Assembly (NCBI GenBank): GCA_029931535.1
Contig: JAQPZY010001581.1
Span: 4,200,501 to 4,264,500, forward strand
DNA: 64,000 nt
Source of the DNA: Margaritifera margaritifera
Lineage: Eukaryota; Mollusca; Bivalvia; Unionida; Margaritiferidae
Direction of reading: 5' to 3'
Below the pieces are notes generated by a model. The model had not been told where the DNA came from, did no database searches, and was given only the letters and a program-made list of their open reading frames with translations. This document shows positions 11,940-25,149 of the stretch, in pieces; the stretch's first letter is position 1; every line of letters starts with the position of its first letter. The translations under genes and the position numbers were made by a program.

Positions 11940-13840
11940 AATAATATTAATAACTAGTAGAACTGCATTTGCTCCCCTTCGATATTCCCCACACCCTATA
12001 CTGCATATTTCCAAACCTCCACCCTCACCCAGTAGTCCCCCTCCCCCCCCTCCCCAAGACAGTGACCAGGAGTTCATACTACAAACTACAAAATCCGTCA
12101 TATATAAGATGCGTCTTCCTGCTATAACTGCATGTATGATGTTTGGTCAGAAAATATTTGAAAATGTCATTATAATTGCAGTTTTTGTACATTTAACCTT
12201 TGACCCCCTCTCAAGGACCCCAGGGGCTGGAACCAAACATGGTAGATGGCAACCCCGATGGCAACACAACTGTAAAACTTCGTGAATCTCCAAACAGCGG
12301 CTTAGGAGATGTGGTAACGGAAAAGAGTGGGGATAATAATTACTTTTCGACACATGAAAAAACATCTACACACAGGTTGTTTTACTATGTCAATGTAAAT
12401 ACAAAGAAATTGCAGGTTCATTTATTGTACATTCTTTATTGTCATACTAGACATTAAACTGTATGCTCTAATCAGCCATGAATGATCATGGCGCTAAGAA
12501 ACTACATATATCTTACGTTTAGTTTCATAAAGAGTTGTAAAGCTAACGTCTTGCAATTATTTTAGATTCTAAGTAAACCATCAAACTAGTTTATTCCAAT
12601 TAGTCAGATCTTTTCCTACGAAACAAATTAAAGATGTTGATGGCGCGGTGCTACAAAAGTCTCTTGTTGATCAGTGTCTTGAAAATCTTCATATAGTGTA
12701 ATATGCCAGATACGATGTACGAATTTAAATATAAGTATACAAATCTAACTTGTATGGTGATGCATTAGTGACAAAAGGACTGTATATTTATTACCTGTTA
12801 AATGAAAAAGTAGAATCCTCTTCGAATCTTTGTAATATATCAGAGATGAATTTCCTCTTGTAGCAGTGACAGAACACTAACTTAGTTTAGGTCAACTTTC
12901 GTACATGAACCTTCACACATAAGGATTTACCGATAGAGTTAACTAGCTATACTTGTATGTGTGTGCCATATGACTTTGTCTGTTACCTAAGACAAATGAC
13001 GCGAAGAGGCCCGTGCACAGCACTTACAGTATCCCACCTAGCCAATCAATCGAATAAATGAGGGAAAGACGAATTTGCACTGACCAATCAAATTACATCA
13101 AACAAGGCCGCGGTTCTGTCATTGCGCTTTATTTGTGATGGTATGTGTTCATCTTTACAACAATTGGTGAAGTAATACGCGCCAGTGAATATAACGGCTA
13201 GTGTAATAATCGATATGGAGAAGAGGCTCCGTTGTTTTTTTTTTAACGAAAAACAAAACGAACAAAAAAAAAAAAAAAAAAAAATTTTTATTTAAAAACA
13301 ATAAATACAATACAATAAAATAAAAAACAAGACAAATATACATAGAAACTTAACATTTATCTGAAACACAGAAATAGAGGAGATAGATAAAAAAAAGATT
13401 AGTCATTGTACTAATAGATCATTAATGGAAAAGCAAATTAGGAAAATAGCTCTTGACAAATTTTGAAAATAAGAAGAGACACTAGTCTTTACAGTCTGCA
13501 TCTACACACATGTATGGTATTTTTGTAATACAGTTATGTTTATCTGGAACTTCACACATATGCACATAAAATTCGTAATTAATCATATTTATTCCTTCGT
13601 ACGTTCAAATATCGCTTTAATTAAGCTAACAATCTATATCATTTTTTATGTTGTATAACATATAAGTTTAAATAATTTTATATATATGTCAGATTGCAGA
13701 TTGTAATTTTTTGCACATTTCCTCGTTGGTTTCATCGGACTCGCAATTCGTGTTCAGATGAATATAGAAATATTAGAATAGCTGTGAAGATTATTCACAA
13801 AAACCTTCATCCCTCAATGACCCCAGTAAATGTTTTCTTG

Positions 13841-13841
<1 letters not shown>
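11940..13841. other. Intergenic, nothing recognised
   Basis: Upstream side of the TRAF-like gene. It holds a C-rich patch (12,038-12,058) and an A/T-tract pair around 13,235-13,290. I searched the minus strand by eye for RING or further TRAF zinc-finger cysteines and saw none. Confidence 0.4.

Positions 13842-13891
<50 letters not shown>
13842..13891. repeat. (TC)n microsatellite
   Basis: About 25 TC repeats. The two overlapping plus-strand ORFs here are Ser-Leu artefacts. Confidence 0.97.
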
Positions 13892-13896
<5 letters not shown>

Positions 13897-13899
13897 TAA

Positions 13900-14689
13900 G
13901 TGCTGTCGTAGTATCCGTGTTGTTGGTGGTCTTATTAGTGATAGTTGTGGTGGTGCCAGTTGTCAGGGTCGTAGCTAGGCAATTTTGTTATGTACGCAAA
14001 ATAAGGATGGCAGTCCAAATTGGGAAATCCCGTTAAGAATCTGAGTTTTACGTAAGCGATCTATGCTTTCTATCATAGCAATGTGTAGTATTAAAATCGA
14101 AAACAAAAGACGTGAATGGTATCCATTCGGTGAAGGAAGTAGCTCAGTCTACAGCAGAAGGAAATTCTCCGATCATTTATCTATTAACCAAATGTCGTAT
14201 TAGTTTCCCTCAATGTAAATTAAGTGTGTTTCAGTTAACTGCAATATTTTGAATACATTTGTGTTATTCATTGCATCTGAAATGGAAAAGTACAGAGATT
14301 TTATGCTTGGCCTTCCATATCTTTGTCCTATTCTTTTAGAAACATACTGTAGGAAGCTCCTTTAAAAGTAAACAAGTATTTGGGATGATAAGCGAGTGTG
14401 ATCGTTGGTTAATTGTACACCAATTATTAGTCGCAAATACTGGGACTTGCTTGCTTGAATAGTGTAAGAAGTTATGTAATACACACCTCATTTGAAAGGC
14501 AATCGGCTTGTTCTGTAATCTGAGGTTCTTAATATAATCCAAAAATATCACCTATCCAGGTCTCAAGGCAAACAAAAAAGTGAAATTTAAAATTATCAAT
14601 TCATATTCACATGTCAACATATTTCAGCCAATAAAAAAATCACGATTAAAATATTTGCCATCATGCGTCACTTTCGGTTGGCCACCTTA
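13900..14689. other. Intergenic, nothing recognised
   Basis: No coding signal, repeat pairing or RNA gene supported. Confidence 0.4.
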
Positions 14690-15411
14690 CTAGGTTCTAA
14701 CCTGAAAATCGTAAATATCACTTAATGTCTCTTAGAAACAGCACTCCCCTATTTTTTTATGATTATTATTTAAATTTTTATTTTTTCAATTTAATTATCT
14801 TTAATTCTCTTTGTTTGGAATTTTTCCATGACTATTTCTGTCTAAATATTAGGCAGTTACATAGAGTCTAATCACTGTATCTTTAACAAGTACAACCATG
14901 CTTTTGGAAATTATTTGAAAATTCAGTGTTAATATACGTCAATATTTAAAAAAAAAATACCATACATTTTCATTTCGTGACAAAATTTGAAAAAAACCCA
15001 AAGCAAACGATGCAACTAAAATGTTTTGTCCACTGTTCAGAGACTGAATCTGATTACCAAACTTTCAAGGTTTACACCAAAGACACGTCTAGTGGGATTC
15101 TACAGCTAATAATAAAATACTATACAATATCTCAAATTTTACGAGATTGCAATAATAAATAGTAGCTAAATATATTACAATCATGCAAGGCTTCTTTTCT
15201 TTATATAGGATGGGAATCAGTACAGCCAAACAGGGTTCGATCAATACTGGTTAGCATTGCTATTGAATACAGCAGGAAATCAGATATACAATTTTTGATC
15301 GTATCTGTGCAAGAGAGTAACTATTTTAATCATTAAACAGAGAAGAACAGAACATTATTGCCAACTCAGGTCTAACAATAGACAAATGAAATTAAGCCAC
15401 CCCCCCCCCAA

Positions 15412-15420
<9 letters not shown>

Positions 15421-15500
<80 letters not shown>
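15421..15500. repeat. (TA)n microsatellite in repeat C
   Basis: About 80 bp of TA following a C-tract and A-tract. The homologous position in the 23-kb copy (about 23,870-23,890) has the C/A tract but no TA array. Confidence 0.97.
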
Positions 15501-15505
<5 letters not shown>

Positions 15506-15622
15506 GAATTTACAAAAAAAACAAAACAATCGTATTGTTGTTGTGCTGTAGCGGAAAAACAAAAGTTAAAAAGAGAAGAGTTGAAAAAGGACATTTCGCC
15601 CATGCCCTGCTGTGGAAGCAGG

Positions 15623-15624
<2 letters not shown>

Positions 15625-15685
<61 letters not shown>
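15625..15685. repeat. (AT)n microsatellite in repeat C
   Basis: An AT array directly after CTGTGGAAGCAGGTC. The other copy of the repeat has a TATC tetranucleotide array at this position (23,988-24,091). Confidence 0.97.
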
Positions 15686-15686
<1 letters not shown>

Positions 15687-16282
15687 CAATTCATATGAAT
15701 ATATTGATAATACATGACAACATTAATACATAGGGAAAATTTACATATTAGAATTAAATAAAATAGTCACCATTCATTCTGATATCTTGAATTTGATAAA
15801 GAGTACAATGACCCCAAGCGAGCTTGATCTTAATATGGGAGTCATTGAATGATAAAGTTATTGTAGCCATAGAGTCTCTTCGGGTCTAAAGCTTGTGGTA
15901 TTATGTCATTCAGATAATAATAATAAGATATGTGGCCAAACAAGTGGGTTAGACGAGTATGCGGAAGTAGACACAATTTTGACGGTAGTGCATGTATTCA
16001 AAGGTAGATCCATAGGTTCACTAACAATGACTAGATGTAGGACAGAACAGTTCGAAATCTTGGCTACCTCCAAACTACATCTAACCATCATATCCTTTAG
16101 TCTCATTCTTAAAACATAAATGTTTTAAAATCAGTATTATTTCCGTATTGGAAAAACACATTATTTGTCTTTTTGTCTTTTTTTTTTGTTTTTGTTTTTT
16201 GTTTGTTTGTTGAATAATTAATTGGAGACACAATACAACAGTCATTCTTACTGCGATGATTTGGTCTATTTCTTGGCTAAAT

Positions 16283-16480
16283 GTTCTTGTATTTGGCTAT
16301 TGGTGGATATCAGTCAGGTGGGCGATCTCATGCCATTTTGAGCCTCTTGTTGGGCATGGGTTCATGGCAGAGTGGATTAGAGTGCAAGTTCATAAGAGCC
16401 TGGCGATGGGTGTCGTTACTCGCGGCATGCTTTTGATTCCCGCTAAGAACGAAATATCAAATTATAACTCCCTAACCAAT
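16283..16480 (+). repeat. tRNA-like SINE arm, left arm of foldback
   Basis: Contains an A-box-like GTTCATGGCAGAGTGGATTA and a class II tRNA-like variable-arm region (GGCGATGGGTGTCGTTACTCG). A B-box-like CTTTTGATTCCCGC follows with spacing like a Leu/Ser tRNA. The reverse complement of the same sequence follows at 16,495-16,665. Confidence 0.6.
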
Positions 16481-16494
16481 ATAATGAAACAGGT

Positions 16495-16665
16495 AAGAGA
16501 ATTATAATTCGTTATAAGCAGAAACCGAACCCACGCCGCGAGTAATGGCACCCATCACCAAGTTCTGATGTCCCAGCGCCCTAATCATCCCCAACAAGAG
16601 GTCCAAGCTGTCCTAACATCGCTTACCTGGATAACATCCTCATAATAGCCAAGTGCAAGAACAGC
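16495..16665 (-). repeat. tRNA-like SINE arm, right arm of foldback
   Basis: The reverse complement reads TGATTAGGGCGCTGG, GATGGGTGCCATTACTCGCG and GTGGGTTCGGTTTC, homologous to the left arm across its length. The two arms with a roughly 15-30 bp spacer could form a long imperfect hairpin. Confidence 0.6.
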
Positions 16666-16849
16666 TGAAGAAGAAATCAGGGTCCTTGTAGAGTCCGAAT
16701 CTTGTCATAATCAGACAACACGAGGAACAACATGTATGCGCAAACACACACACATGCGCACGAAAACGCCATATTTGAAAACAGACGATAGTAAATGCCA
16801 TGCGCCTCAAACCACTTCAGACTAGCTATACATTATGTCGGGATATGTA

Positions 16850-17105
16850 GTGTCGTTCAATCAGACTCAAGTCTGTATATGTGGAGAAGGAGCCGAAACT
16901 AATGAACATTTTGTTTTTCTTGTCGCAGGTATGTTAAACAAAGACGTATATTATTTCTTGAACGAAACCAATTGCATTTGAATTTGGATTTATTATTAAG
17001 AGGAAATCCCAAACCAACCAAAGAGCAAAATCAAATTACAGATTTGGCAGTACAAAAACGTATGAAATTTTTAAAAAAACCTGTTCGATTCCAACAATAA
17101 TTGTA
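16850..17105 (+). pseudogene. LINE ORF2 C-terminal tail, zinc-binding motif
   Basis: Encodes CICGEGAETNEHFVFL, the CxCG-x(4-6)-E-x-EHF motif found at the C terminus of many non-LTR reverse transcriptases. After a one-base frameshift, CRRYVKQRR-like residues and a helical tail (LHLNLDLLLRGN) follow. The same frameshift is present in the paralogous copy at 36,740-36,970, so it predates the duplication. No RT palm is attached. Confidence 0.6.
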
Positions 17106-18009
17106 TCTTTTTCTGTATCTTCGACATAGGATCTAGATTCTTTTCTTTTCTACCTTCTTTAATCCCATTATCTTCTTTCATTATCGCCATTATAATATAT
17201 ATTTATGAAATTAAGTTTGAAAATCTGTCAACCATCTCAAACATTTAGTATTATAAAATATTTTTGTATGGGAAAGGCGATATTAAGTTGTTAGAACTTT
17301 TTGCCTAGCACAATTACATTGTTTGCAATAAAAAATGTTTAAACCATATTCTCGCGTGGCTCTGTGAGATCAGAGTGAATGAAGAAAACAAACTGAGTTG
17401 TCCTTGTAACGCCCGAACGAGGGTCTCCCAAAATTTGTAAGGGTAATTTGATTGGCTGATCAGAAGAGGTGACGTGTAACATAACTGTGATGATGAATTT
17501 CACTATCTTTAATTGGCTGATTGAGATACACCTGCTACATCTGTATAAGAAATTTTAACTTACAATACAAGTTTTGGCATGAGTAACTGTAGAAAATATG
17601 TCTATATATGTTATGAGAAAGCGAAAAATGTGTATTTTCGCTTGTTCAAAGTTTGATCAAACGCCTTCCATGAAACATTTTATTTCATACCGATCAATAT
17701 TTTACCCAAGAACAAGCCAGAATTTTACTGTCATTTCCATGAAGTAGGAAAACGATTCAGACGATTTCTCAAACGAGGCTGGAACTACACGCCCTTGATT
17801 CATAACTGTGATATTCATGCGCATATCAAAATGTAATTTTTTTATGATTAAAGATGAAGTTCATATTAAAAAGATTTAAATGTTAAACAATTTATTTTAT
17901 TTTTTATTTACCTATAAGGATTTTAATAAATGATCTGAAAATTGATAGGGAAATAACAAAAATATCATTATGATAGTAATTAGATCTTGATTGCTAGATC
18001 ACGTATTGT

Positions 18010-18930
<921 letters not shown>

Positions 18931-19282
18931 TGAAGCCGCCAAAACATGGGAAACTCTAAGCTAATAATTTATTTATTTTTTTGCATGTTTGTTTGCGTGT
19001 GTTTACATTCTTTTGCTTACTGTGATTGACAATGTGCATATCAAATTAGTGATGCAGGTTGTTATTATTCAGGCAATTAGAAATTTGGATTTTAAATTCA
19101 TGGATGATCATATTAAGATCATTTTATAAATTGTGAGCTTGTATGCGTCGATATTCATTTGTTTCTTGATTTTGATATGGGTCCTTATGAGAATAAGATA
19201 GATACTTGTATTCACCTCAATCTTTTGCCTGTGATACAGGCTTATAGTTTGTATACTGATTTTAGGTCAAGATTTACTATCT
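18931..19282. other. Intergenic, nothing recognised
   Basis: AT-rich leader upstream of the LINE endonuclease fragment; it may be LINE 5' sequence but I cannot show it. Confidence 0.35.
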
Positions 19283-20500
19283 ATGGATAGTCATGTAAGA
19301 ATACTTTCACAAAACTGTAGGGGTTTAGCCAATAGTAAGAAAAGGAGGGATGTTTTTCACTGTGTAAGGGGGAAACAAATACAATATGATCTGTCGACAA
19401 GACGTTCATATAACTAAAGAACAAGAGTCACAAGCTGAATGGGGATTTGATGCTGCTTTCATTTTATATAAGAATAATAGAACGGGATGAACATTTTATT
19501 CAGCAATAATTTTGATTATAAAATAAATCGATACAAAGGAGATAAAATGGGAAATTATTTGATAGTTGACCTGACAGTGCAAGGGAAGAGTATTACATTA
19601 ATTAATACACATGGGCCAAATAATGATGAGCCACAATTTTATTAAAATTTGAAGAAAAATATAACAGATTTTCAGAATGATTGTATTGTTTGGTGTGGTG
19701 ATTGGAACTTGATATTGGATTCGAAAAAGGATTTAGAAAATTATCAAAACATAAATAATCGAAATGCTCGGAAAAAAGTGATAGCTATGATGAAAAGTTT
19801 AGAGTTATTAGATGTTTGGAGGATTTAAATGAAGAAACAAAAAATTTACAAGACATACAAAAATCCTAGACAACAAGCTCTTTTAGATTTTTACTTCATT
19901 TCAAGTGATTTATGTAGCTATGCTCTAAATAGTTGTATTGTGCCAGGTTATAGATCAGATCATTCAGGAATAATTTTAGAAATGAAATTTGATGAGAATG
20001 TTAGAGGAAGGGACTATTGGAAGACGAATAACTCTTTTCTAAAGGATAAAGAATATATTACAATAGTAAATGATACTATAGATGAAGTAATTAAAACATA
20101 TACCGTTGAAACAGGCGACATTGATGTCAAAGATTTTAAACCTGAGAATCTTAAAATCAGAATATCCTATCAATTTTTTTTAGAGACTTTATTACATATA
20201 ATTAGAGGAAACGCCATAAAATATGCGTCATACAAGAAAAGAAAATTCTGAAGAAAACAAATATGAAAAGACAGTGAGTTTTGGACAATGAAATATATTA
20301 AGAGAACAATAGCATATCGAGTAGTGAAAAAATACAAGACCTAGAGAATAAAACAGGACAATTACAATCAATGAGAAATAAGAAAATAGTAAGGATATTG
20401 TTAAGATCAAAAGCAAGATACTTGGATGTGAGGGAAAAACCAAGAAAATACTTCTTTAATTTAGAAAATAGACCTTACTACACAGGACAGGAAGTACCAA
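19283..20500 (+). pseudogene. Tx1/L1-like LINE ORF2 endonuclease fragment
   Basis: From an ATG at 19,283 the frame reads VRILSQNCRGLANSKKRRDVF, the start of an apurinic-type endonuclease. Later segments carry NYLIVDLTVQGKSITLINT, CGDWNLILDS (catalytic GDWN), YKNPRQQALLDFYFIS and the final GYRSDHSGIIL (SDH motif). The longest open piece is 19,829-20,251. Beyond it the linker to RT is recognisable, with SKARYLDVREKPRKYFFNLE (20,407-20,466). Frameshifts and stops break it at several points, for example TAA after PQFY at about 19,642 and TAA after VWRI at 19,826. The RT palm is absent, so this is a truncated dead copy. The family is the same type as the RT fragment at 37,945-40,085. Confidence 0.85.
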
Positions 20501-21180
20501 GGAATCGATTTTATTTTACAAGTTTTAACACGGTCTTTATAAGGTATCATTGCACGACAAGTCAATCTAACAGTACAACATTTCATTTCTCATTGACATA
20601 CAAAATAACTGTAGTCCCTTTTGTCTAGACCTGTCGTTGGTAAAAACATTTATATTAATTGGAATGCTGCCAAACACACGGATTAAACCGGTACGTGGGA
20701 GTTGACCTTGATGAATAAGAAACAATTTTATCCTGAATGCTATAAATAGATATAAATGTGGGGAAATAGTATCAATAACAAGAACGAGATGTAGGACAGT
20801 GAAATTTCATATTTTGTTGTTTCATCCATTTGTTGGCAGCATCGACAGACCAGCAGATGGAGCAAGATACAAAACCACAAAAATTGCAAGACAAGGTAGA
20901 ATTTCATTTGTAAACAAGTATGCCACGGAGCGTAGCCACGAACAGAATGTTTGTATAACTTTTCAACTCTACTGTAGCCACGAAACCCTGGTCTGGCACG
21001 CATTTTACAGGTTGTGATGGAAGTTTTCGGCCACTACAGAGTTCCAGACATATTTTTACCCCTATACCACATGGAGGCTTTTGGTGTTGCCAGCTCTGTG
21101 TAATAAGGTACAAACAGAGCTAATCAGAATATCTAGGAACAGGAGTGTACTGGGTGAGCAACTCGGCCCTGGACTTATCT
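20501..21180. other. Intergenic with short repeat fragments
   Basis: Contains a fragment around 20,690-20,800 (GTACGTGGGAGTTGACCTTGA, AGATGTAGGACAG) related to the right part of repeat C. No gene recognised. Confidence 0.4.
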
Positions 21181-21365
21181 ACCGGGACAGGCCCGAGGTT
21201 TTGCTCACACCAGTAAAACACCGGTAAAAACGGATTTTTTTGACGGCCCACTGGTTCACCGATGCGGCGGTCTGCCGGGATAGGCCGGGAGATTTGCTCA
21301 CACTATTAAAACACCGGTAAAAACGGATTTTTTTGCGGCGGCCCACCGGGATTTGTCCCGGTATG
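21181..21365. repeat. Two-copy tandem repeat with inverted ends
   Basis: Two units about 92 bp apart share GGGA(C/T)AGGCC, TTTGCTCACAC and TAAAACACCGGTAAAAACGG followed by a T-tract and a GGCCCAC block. CCGGGA words occur in both orientations, including a terminal CCGGGATTTGTCCCGG hairpin. This may be the degenerate end of a transposon. No coding capacity. Confidence 0.65.
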
Positions 21366-22284
21366 CCCAATGGCCAGTACACCACTGTCTAGGAATATAA
21401 ATAACGGCAATTAGTATGGCCTGTTTATTGAATGACAAAACTTGAAAACAAAAACTTCAGAAGTGAAGAAAATGATTTGCTAATTACTAGGTGTACTTAT
21501 TCTTGCTACGACAATTCTCCAGCTCTGTAATGCACATCCAGGTTGGAAGCTGATGTGCATCACAATTTTGTAGATAAGGTATGTCAGAGTGTTGTGTGAA
21601 AGCTATTCTTGTTATGTAACAAATGTTCTTGCAAGCTATCCACTTGAAAACATCACAAAGTGTACATTTTGTGGACAAAACAAAGCTATATTACTTTCTG
21701 TATTAATACTTTCTCTGGCATGCTAGAGTTTCATCTCACTGAATGACTTTATAAATCCCATCCTTTGAATGTCACTGAAGCTGTACATTACAATTAATTC
21801 AATTTATGTTTCGTCGTGGGGAAAAGAATTTTTTTGGATATGTCATACGGAACAATTGATATATGATGGCCTCAACCTACATCTATTCATAATATATATC
21901 AAACTCATTCTTTCCTCCGCTTAGTAAAAACGTAAACAAACAACAAAAAACGCTCATGTAATATTTCAAAACGTACAAGGACATTGCAAAGTTATCGCAC
22001 ACATGTCTTGGTTTATTGGTTGACAGGGTGGAAACTTATGATTTACGTCATATCAGGAATTTGTCATATAGAAATAGGATATTTGAATCTTGAACTTAAA
22101 TGTCAGTCTGCACTTGTCTCATCAGTTAAACAGGCGTATTGCAGGATGATAATTTTATAAGAAGCTAATATACGCTGTCCAGTTGAATAAAAAGAGACAT
22201 AGATAATGTGTACATTGTATAAGGTAATTACATTTGTAATGACATGATGAAGGCAAATTAATATTTCTTATTTTTTATATCCAG
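21366..22284. other. Upstream of the HECT-family exon, nothing recognised
   Basis: May contain the promoter or a noncoding first exon of the gene starting at 22,285, but I see no TATA box at a convincing distance and no other support. Confidence 0.35.
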
Positions 22285-22363
22285 GTTTTGTACAGGTATG
22301 GACAACTTTTTGCTTAGTAGAGGAGTTTCGCAAGAGATTGTAAAGCAGATGAAAGATGTGAAA
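22285..22363 (+). pseudogene. G2E3-like HECT-family gene, ATG exon
   Basis: A polypyrimidine-rich TTTTTTATATCCAG precedes the exon. An ATG at 22,298 opens MDNFLLSRGVSQEIVKQMKD ending VK, and an AAA|GTTAGT donor follows at 22,364. The phase (0) joins exactly to the acceptor at 29,015, giving ...KDVK|IDKEIVKLMTEDELR. That is the arrangement expected of the N-terminal SAM-like module of this invertebrate/fish family. The joint is inferred from phase and motif continuity; no transcript is available. A 73-bp tandem copy of the exon follows. Confidence 0.6.
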
Positions 22364-22453
22364 GTTAGTTACTTTTCACTTTTTGCTTAGTAAAGGAGTT
22401 TCGCAAGAGATTGTAAAGCAGATGAGAGATGTGAAAGTTAGTTACTTTTCACT
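22308..22453 (+). repeat. 73-bp tandem duplication of exon plus donor
   Basis: 22,308-22,380 is repeated at 22,381-22,453 with very few differences (for example GTAGAGGAG versus GTAAAGGAG, ATGAAAGAT versus ATGAGAGAT). The second copy keeps the frame LLSKGVSQEIVKQMRDVK and its own GTTAGT donor (22,437), but lacks the ATG. Read straight through, the first copy runs into a stop, so the copies can only be alternatives in splicing. Confidence 0.85.
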
Positions 22454-22737
22454 TTTTGTTCTGTTTCTGAAGAAAATCATTAATATATCTTCTCAGATTT
22501 TTCATGGAGCTTTGATAAGCAGTAACAAATGTTCCTTATATTCAATAGAAAAAGCAGCATGAAAGCCTACATTGGAAAATTAAATGTTTATTGAGTTAGA
22601 TTTGGCTTTTGCCTAGAATTAAAAAAATCAAAAATAAAAAAAATCAAAAAAAAATCAGGTGTGATTCCGCCAGTTCCGGCAAGGTCACTTGCACTAAAAG
22701 TACAGTCATTTCATTACAATGCAACTATTTCCAGACA

Positions 22738-22832
22738 GTGCAACATAACCTATGCTGATGTTTTGATATATTATGTACAAGTTAGTGCCTAACATAAGTA
22801 ACATATTCTTAGTACATCTAAACTTATAACTA
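22738..22832 (+). repeat. Near-identical 95-bp repeat E, copy 1
   Basis: Begins GTGCAACATAACCTATGCTG and ends AAACTTATAACTA. Almost identical to 26,777-26,871 in the same orientation. It encodes nothing. The high similarity suggests a young dispersed element or a gene-conversion pair. Confidence 0.85.
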
Positions 22833-23986
22833 TAGGTCAGTGTACTTGATTGTTGTTTTGTAATCGTCATGGGTTTCAATCTAATTGGGGATTCGTGTTA
22901 TTTTAGCATGTGCTAATTTATGACATGGAAGAACCTTGAATAAGGAAGTAATGTAACTGACCGACTTTTGCAGGTTTCGCTTAGTGGATATATTTCTAGA
23001 GTATACACTAATACGCCATGTTGTCTAGACCAATGTACACCACAGTGACTATAGGTACAAAATAAACAAACAAAATAGTTGCATGTAAATGTATGTACTT
23101 TTCAGACCTCCTCGATTATATTGACAGGGACACGATATTCCACTCTGTTAGGTTCATACCTGAAAATCGTAAATAACACCTAATGTCTCTAAGAAACTGT
23201 ACTCCCCGATTTTTGTTATGATTATTATTTTAATTTTATTTTTTCAATTTAATTATCTTTAATTCTCTTTGTTTGGAATTTTTCCATGACTATTTCTACC
23301 TAAATATTAGGCAGTTATATAGAGTCTAATCACTGTATCTTTAACAAGTACAAGAATGCTTTTGGAAATTATTTGAAAATTCAATGTTAATATACGTCAA
23401 AGTTTTTAAAAAAAGATACCATACATTTTCATTTCGTGACAAAATTTGAAAACCCAAAGCAACTGATGCTACTAAAATGTTTTGTCCACTGTTCAGTGAC
23501 TGAATCTGATTACCAAACTTTCAAGATTTAAACCGAAGGCACGTCTAGTGGGATTCTACAGCTAATAATAAAATACTATACAATATCTCAAATTTTACGA
23601 GATTGCGATAATAAATAGTAGCTAAATATATTACAATCATGCAAGGCATCTTTTATTTATATAGGATGGGAATCAATACAGCCAAACAAAAGGGTCAATT
23701 GGTACTGGTTAGCATTGTTATTGAATGCAGCAGGAAATCAGATATACAATATTTGATCATATTTGTGCTAGATAGTGCCTATTTGAATCATTAAACAGAA
23801 CAGAACAGAACATTATTGCCAACTCAGGTCTAACAATAGACAAATGAGATTAAGTACCCACACCCCACCCAAAAAAAAATTAAAAAGAAAGTTGTATAAT
23901 GGTGGTGCTCTAGTGGATAAAGAAAAGTAGAAAAGAGAAGAGTAGCAAAAGTACATTTCGCCCAAGCTCTGCTGTGGAAGCAGGTC

Positions 23987-24091
<105 letters not shown>

Positions 24092-24264
24092 ACTTGATAC
24101 CGAGTACAATGACCCCAACCCCTAGAGAATTTGACCCAAACAAATATGGGACTGATTGAATGATAAAGTTAATGTAGCCAGATAGTGTCTCTTCGGGTCT
24201 AAAACTTGTGGTCTTTATGTCATTTAATTTGTAATAAATACGGTTTTGATCACCATGAAATTAC

Positions 24265-24380
<116 letters not shown>

Positions 24381-24729
24381 CATGTCGCCAAACACTTGGG
24401 TTAGACGAATATGTCGAAGAAGACACAATTAAACAATTTTGACTGTAGTGAATGTACATGTAATTAGAAAACACTCATATTACTGGGCATGTGGTCAAAC
24501 ACTTGGGTTATACGGGTGCGTAGAAGTTGACCTTGACCGATTTTTAACAATGCATTCTGTATGACATTAAACAGAAGGGGAAAAAAAGAAGGTGGGGTCA
24601 TAGGTTCAGTAACAAGTTCTAGCTGTAAGACAGTACACTTCTAATTCTTGGCTTACTCCAAACAGAATAACTCCATTTAAACAGCTGATCTGATCCTTTA
24701 GTCTAATTCAACCAAACTCTTGAGTGGTT

Positions 24730-25130
24730 CCGCGACTGTCTGGAAAAATGCTTTATTGATCGCCGTGGTAACGCCAGAACGAGGTTTTCCCAAAATTTGG
24801 AAGAGTCATTTGATTGGCTGATAAAATGATGCAATGTATAACATAATAGTGATAATGAGTGTCATTTAGTTTCATTGCCTGATTGGGGCACACCTGCTGC
24901 ATCGGGGTATGTATAAAAATAAATTATGTTTAATGATACCCTTACAATAGAAGTTTTGATATGGGTGATCGAAGAAAGTATGTCTGGAAAAGCTTTGAGA
25001 TAGTCAAAAATGATTGTGTTGTTTCTCTTGTACATAGTTTGACCAATGCACCTGCTATCGGTAACAACGATCAATGAAGCATTTTACCAGACCCTCGTAT
25101 GACTGATATATCACGGAGCCACGCGAGAGT
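24730..25130. mobile_element. MITE-like element with CTCTCGCGTGGCTCCGTGA terminus
   Basis: Homologous to the interior of repeat D (17,345-17,640 and 37,186-37,480), sharing GTAACGCCAGAACGAGG, CCCAAAATTTGGAAGAG and CACACCTGCTGCATCGG. The right end, TCACGGAGCCACGCGAGAG, is the reverse complement of the left end of the 17-kb copy. So the family has inverted termini. This copy lacks its left terminus. Confidence 0.6.
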
Positions 25131-25149
25131 GTAGTTGAACGGGACAAAA

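Larger units (their letters stand above)
14690..16108 (+). repeat. Direct repeat C, copy 1 (about 1.4 kb)
   Basis: Matches 23,148-24,712 at high similarity. Both start around TAGGTTC-TAACCTGAAAATCG and share TTTTTCCATGACTATTTCT, CTAGTGGGATTCTACAGC and CTGTGGAAGCAGGTC. They continue after the microsatellite into GAGTACAATGACCCCAA and a GTGGCCAAAC..GGGTTAGACGA block. No intact coding region is present. This is a dispersed repetitive unit rather than a gene. Confidence 0.85.
16110..18005 (+). repeat. Direct repeat D, copy 1 (about 1.9 kb)
   Basis: Aligns along its length with 36,068-37,908. It is composite: a tRNA-like foldback (16,283-16,665), a LINE C-terminal tail (16,850-17,105), then a MITE-like segment starting near TTCTCGCGTGGCTCTGTGAG (17,348). 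Because two distant loci share the whole combination in the same order, the composite was copied as a unit or is itself a repeat family. Confidence 0.85.

Noticed and set aside
15386..15733. 115-codon ORF through two TA arrays
   Set aside because: Tyr-Ile runs from TA repeats; the non-repetitive middle has no motif.
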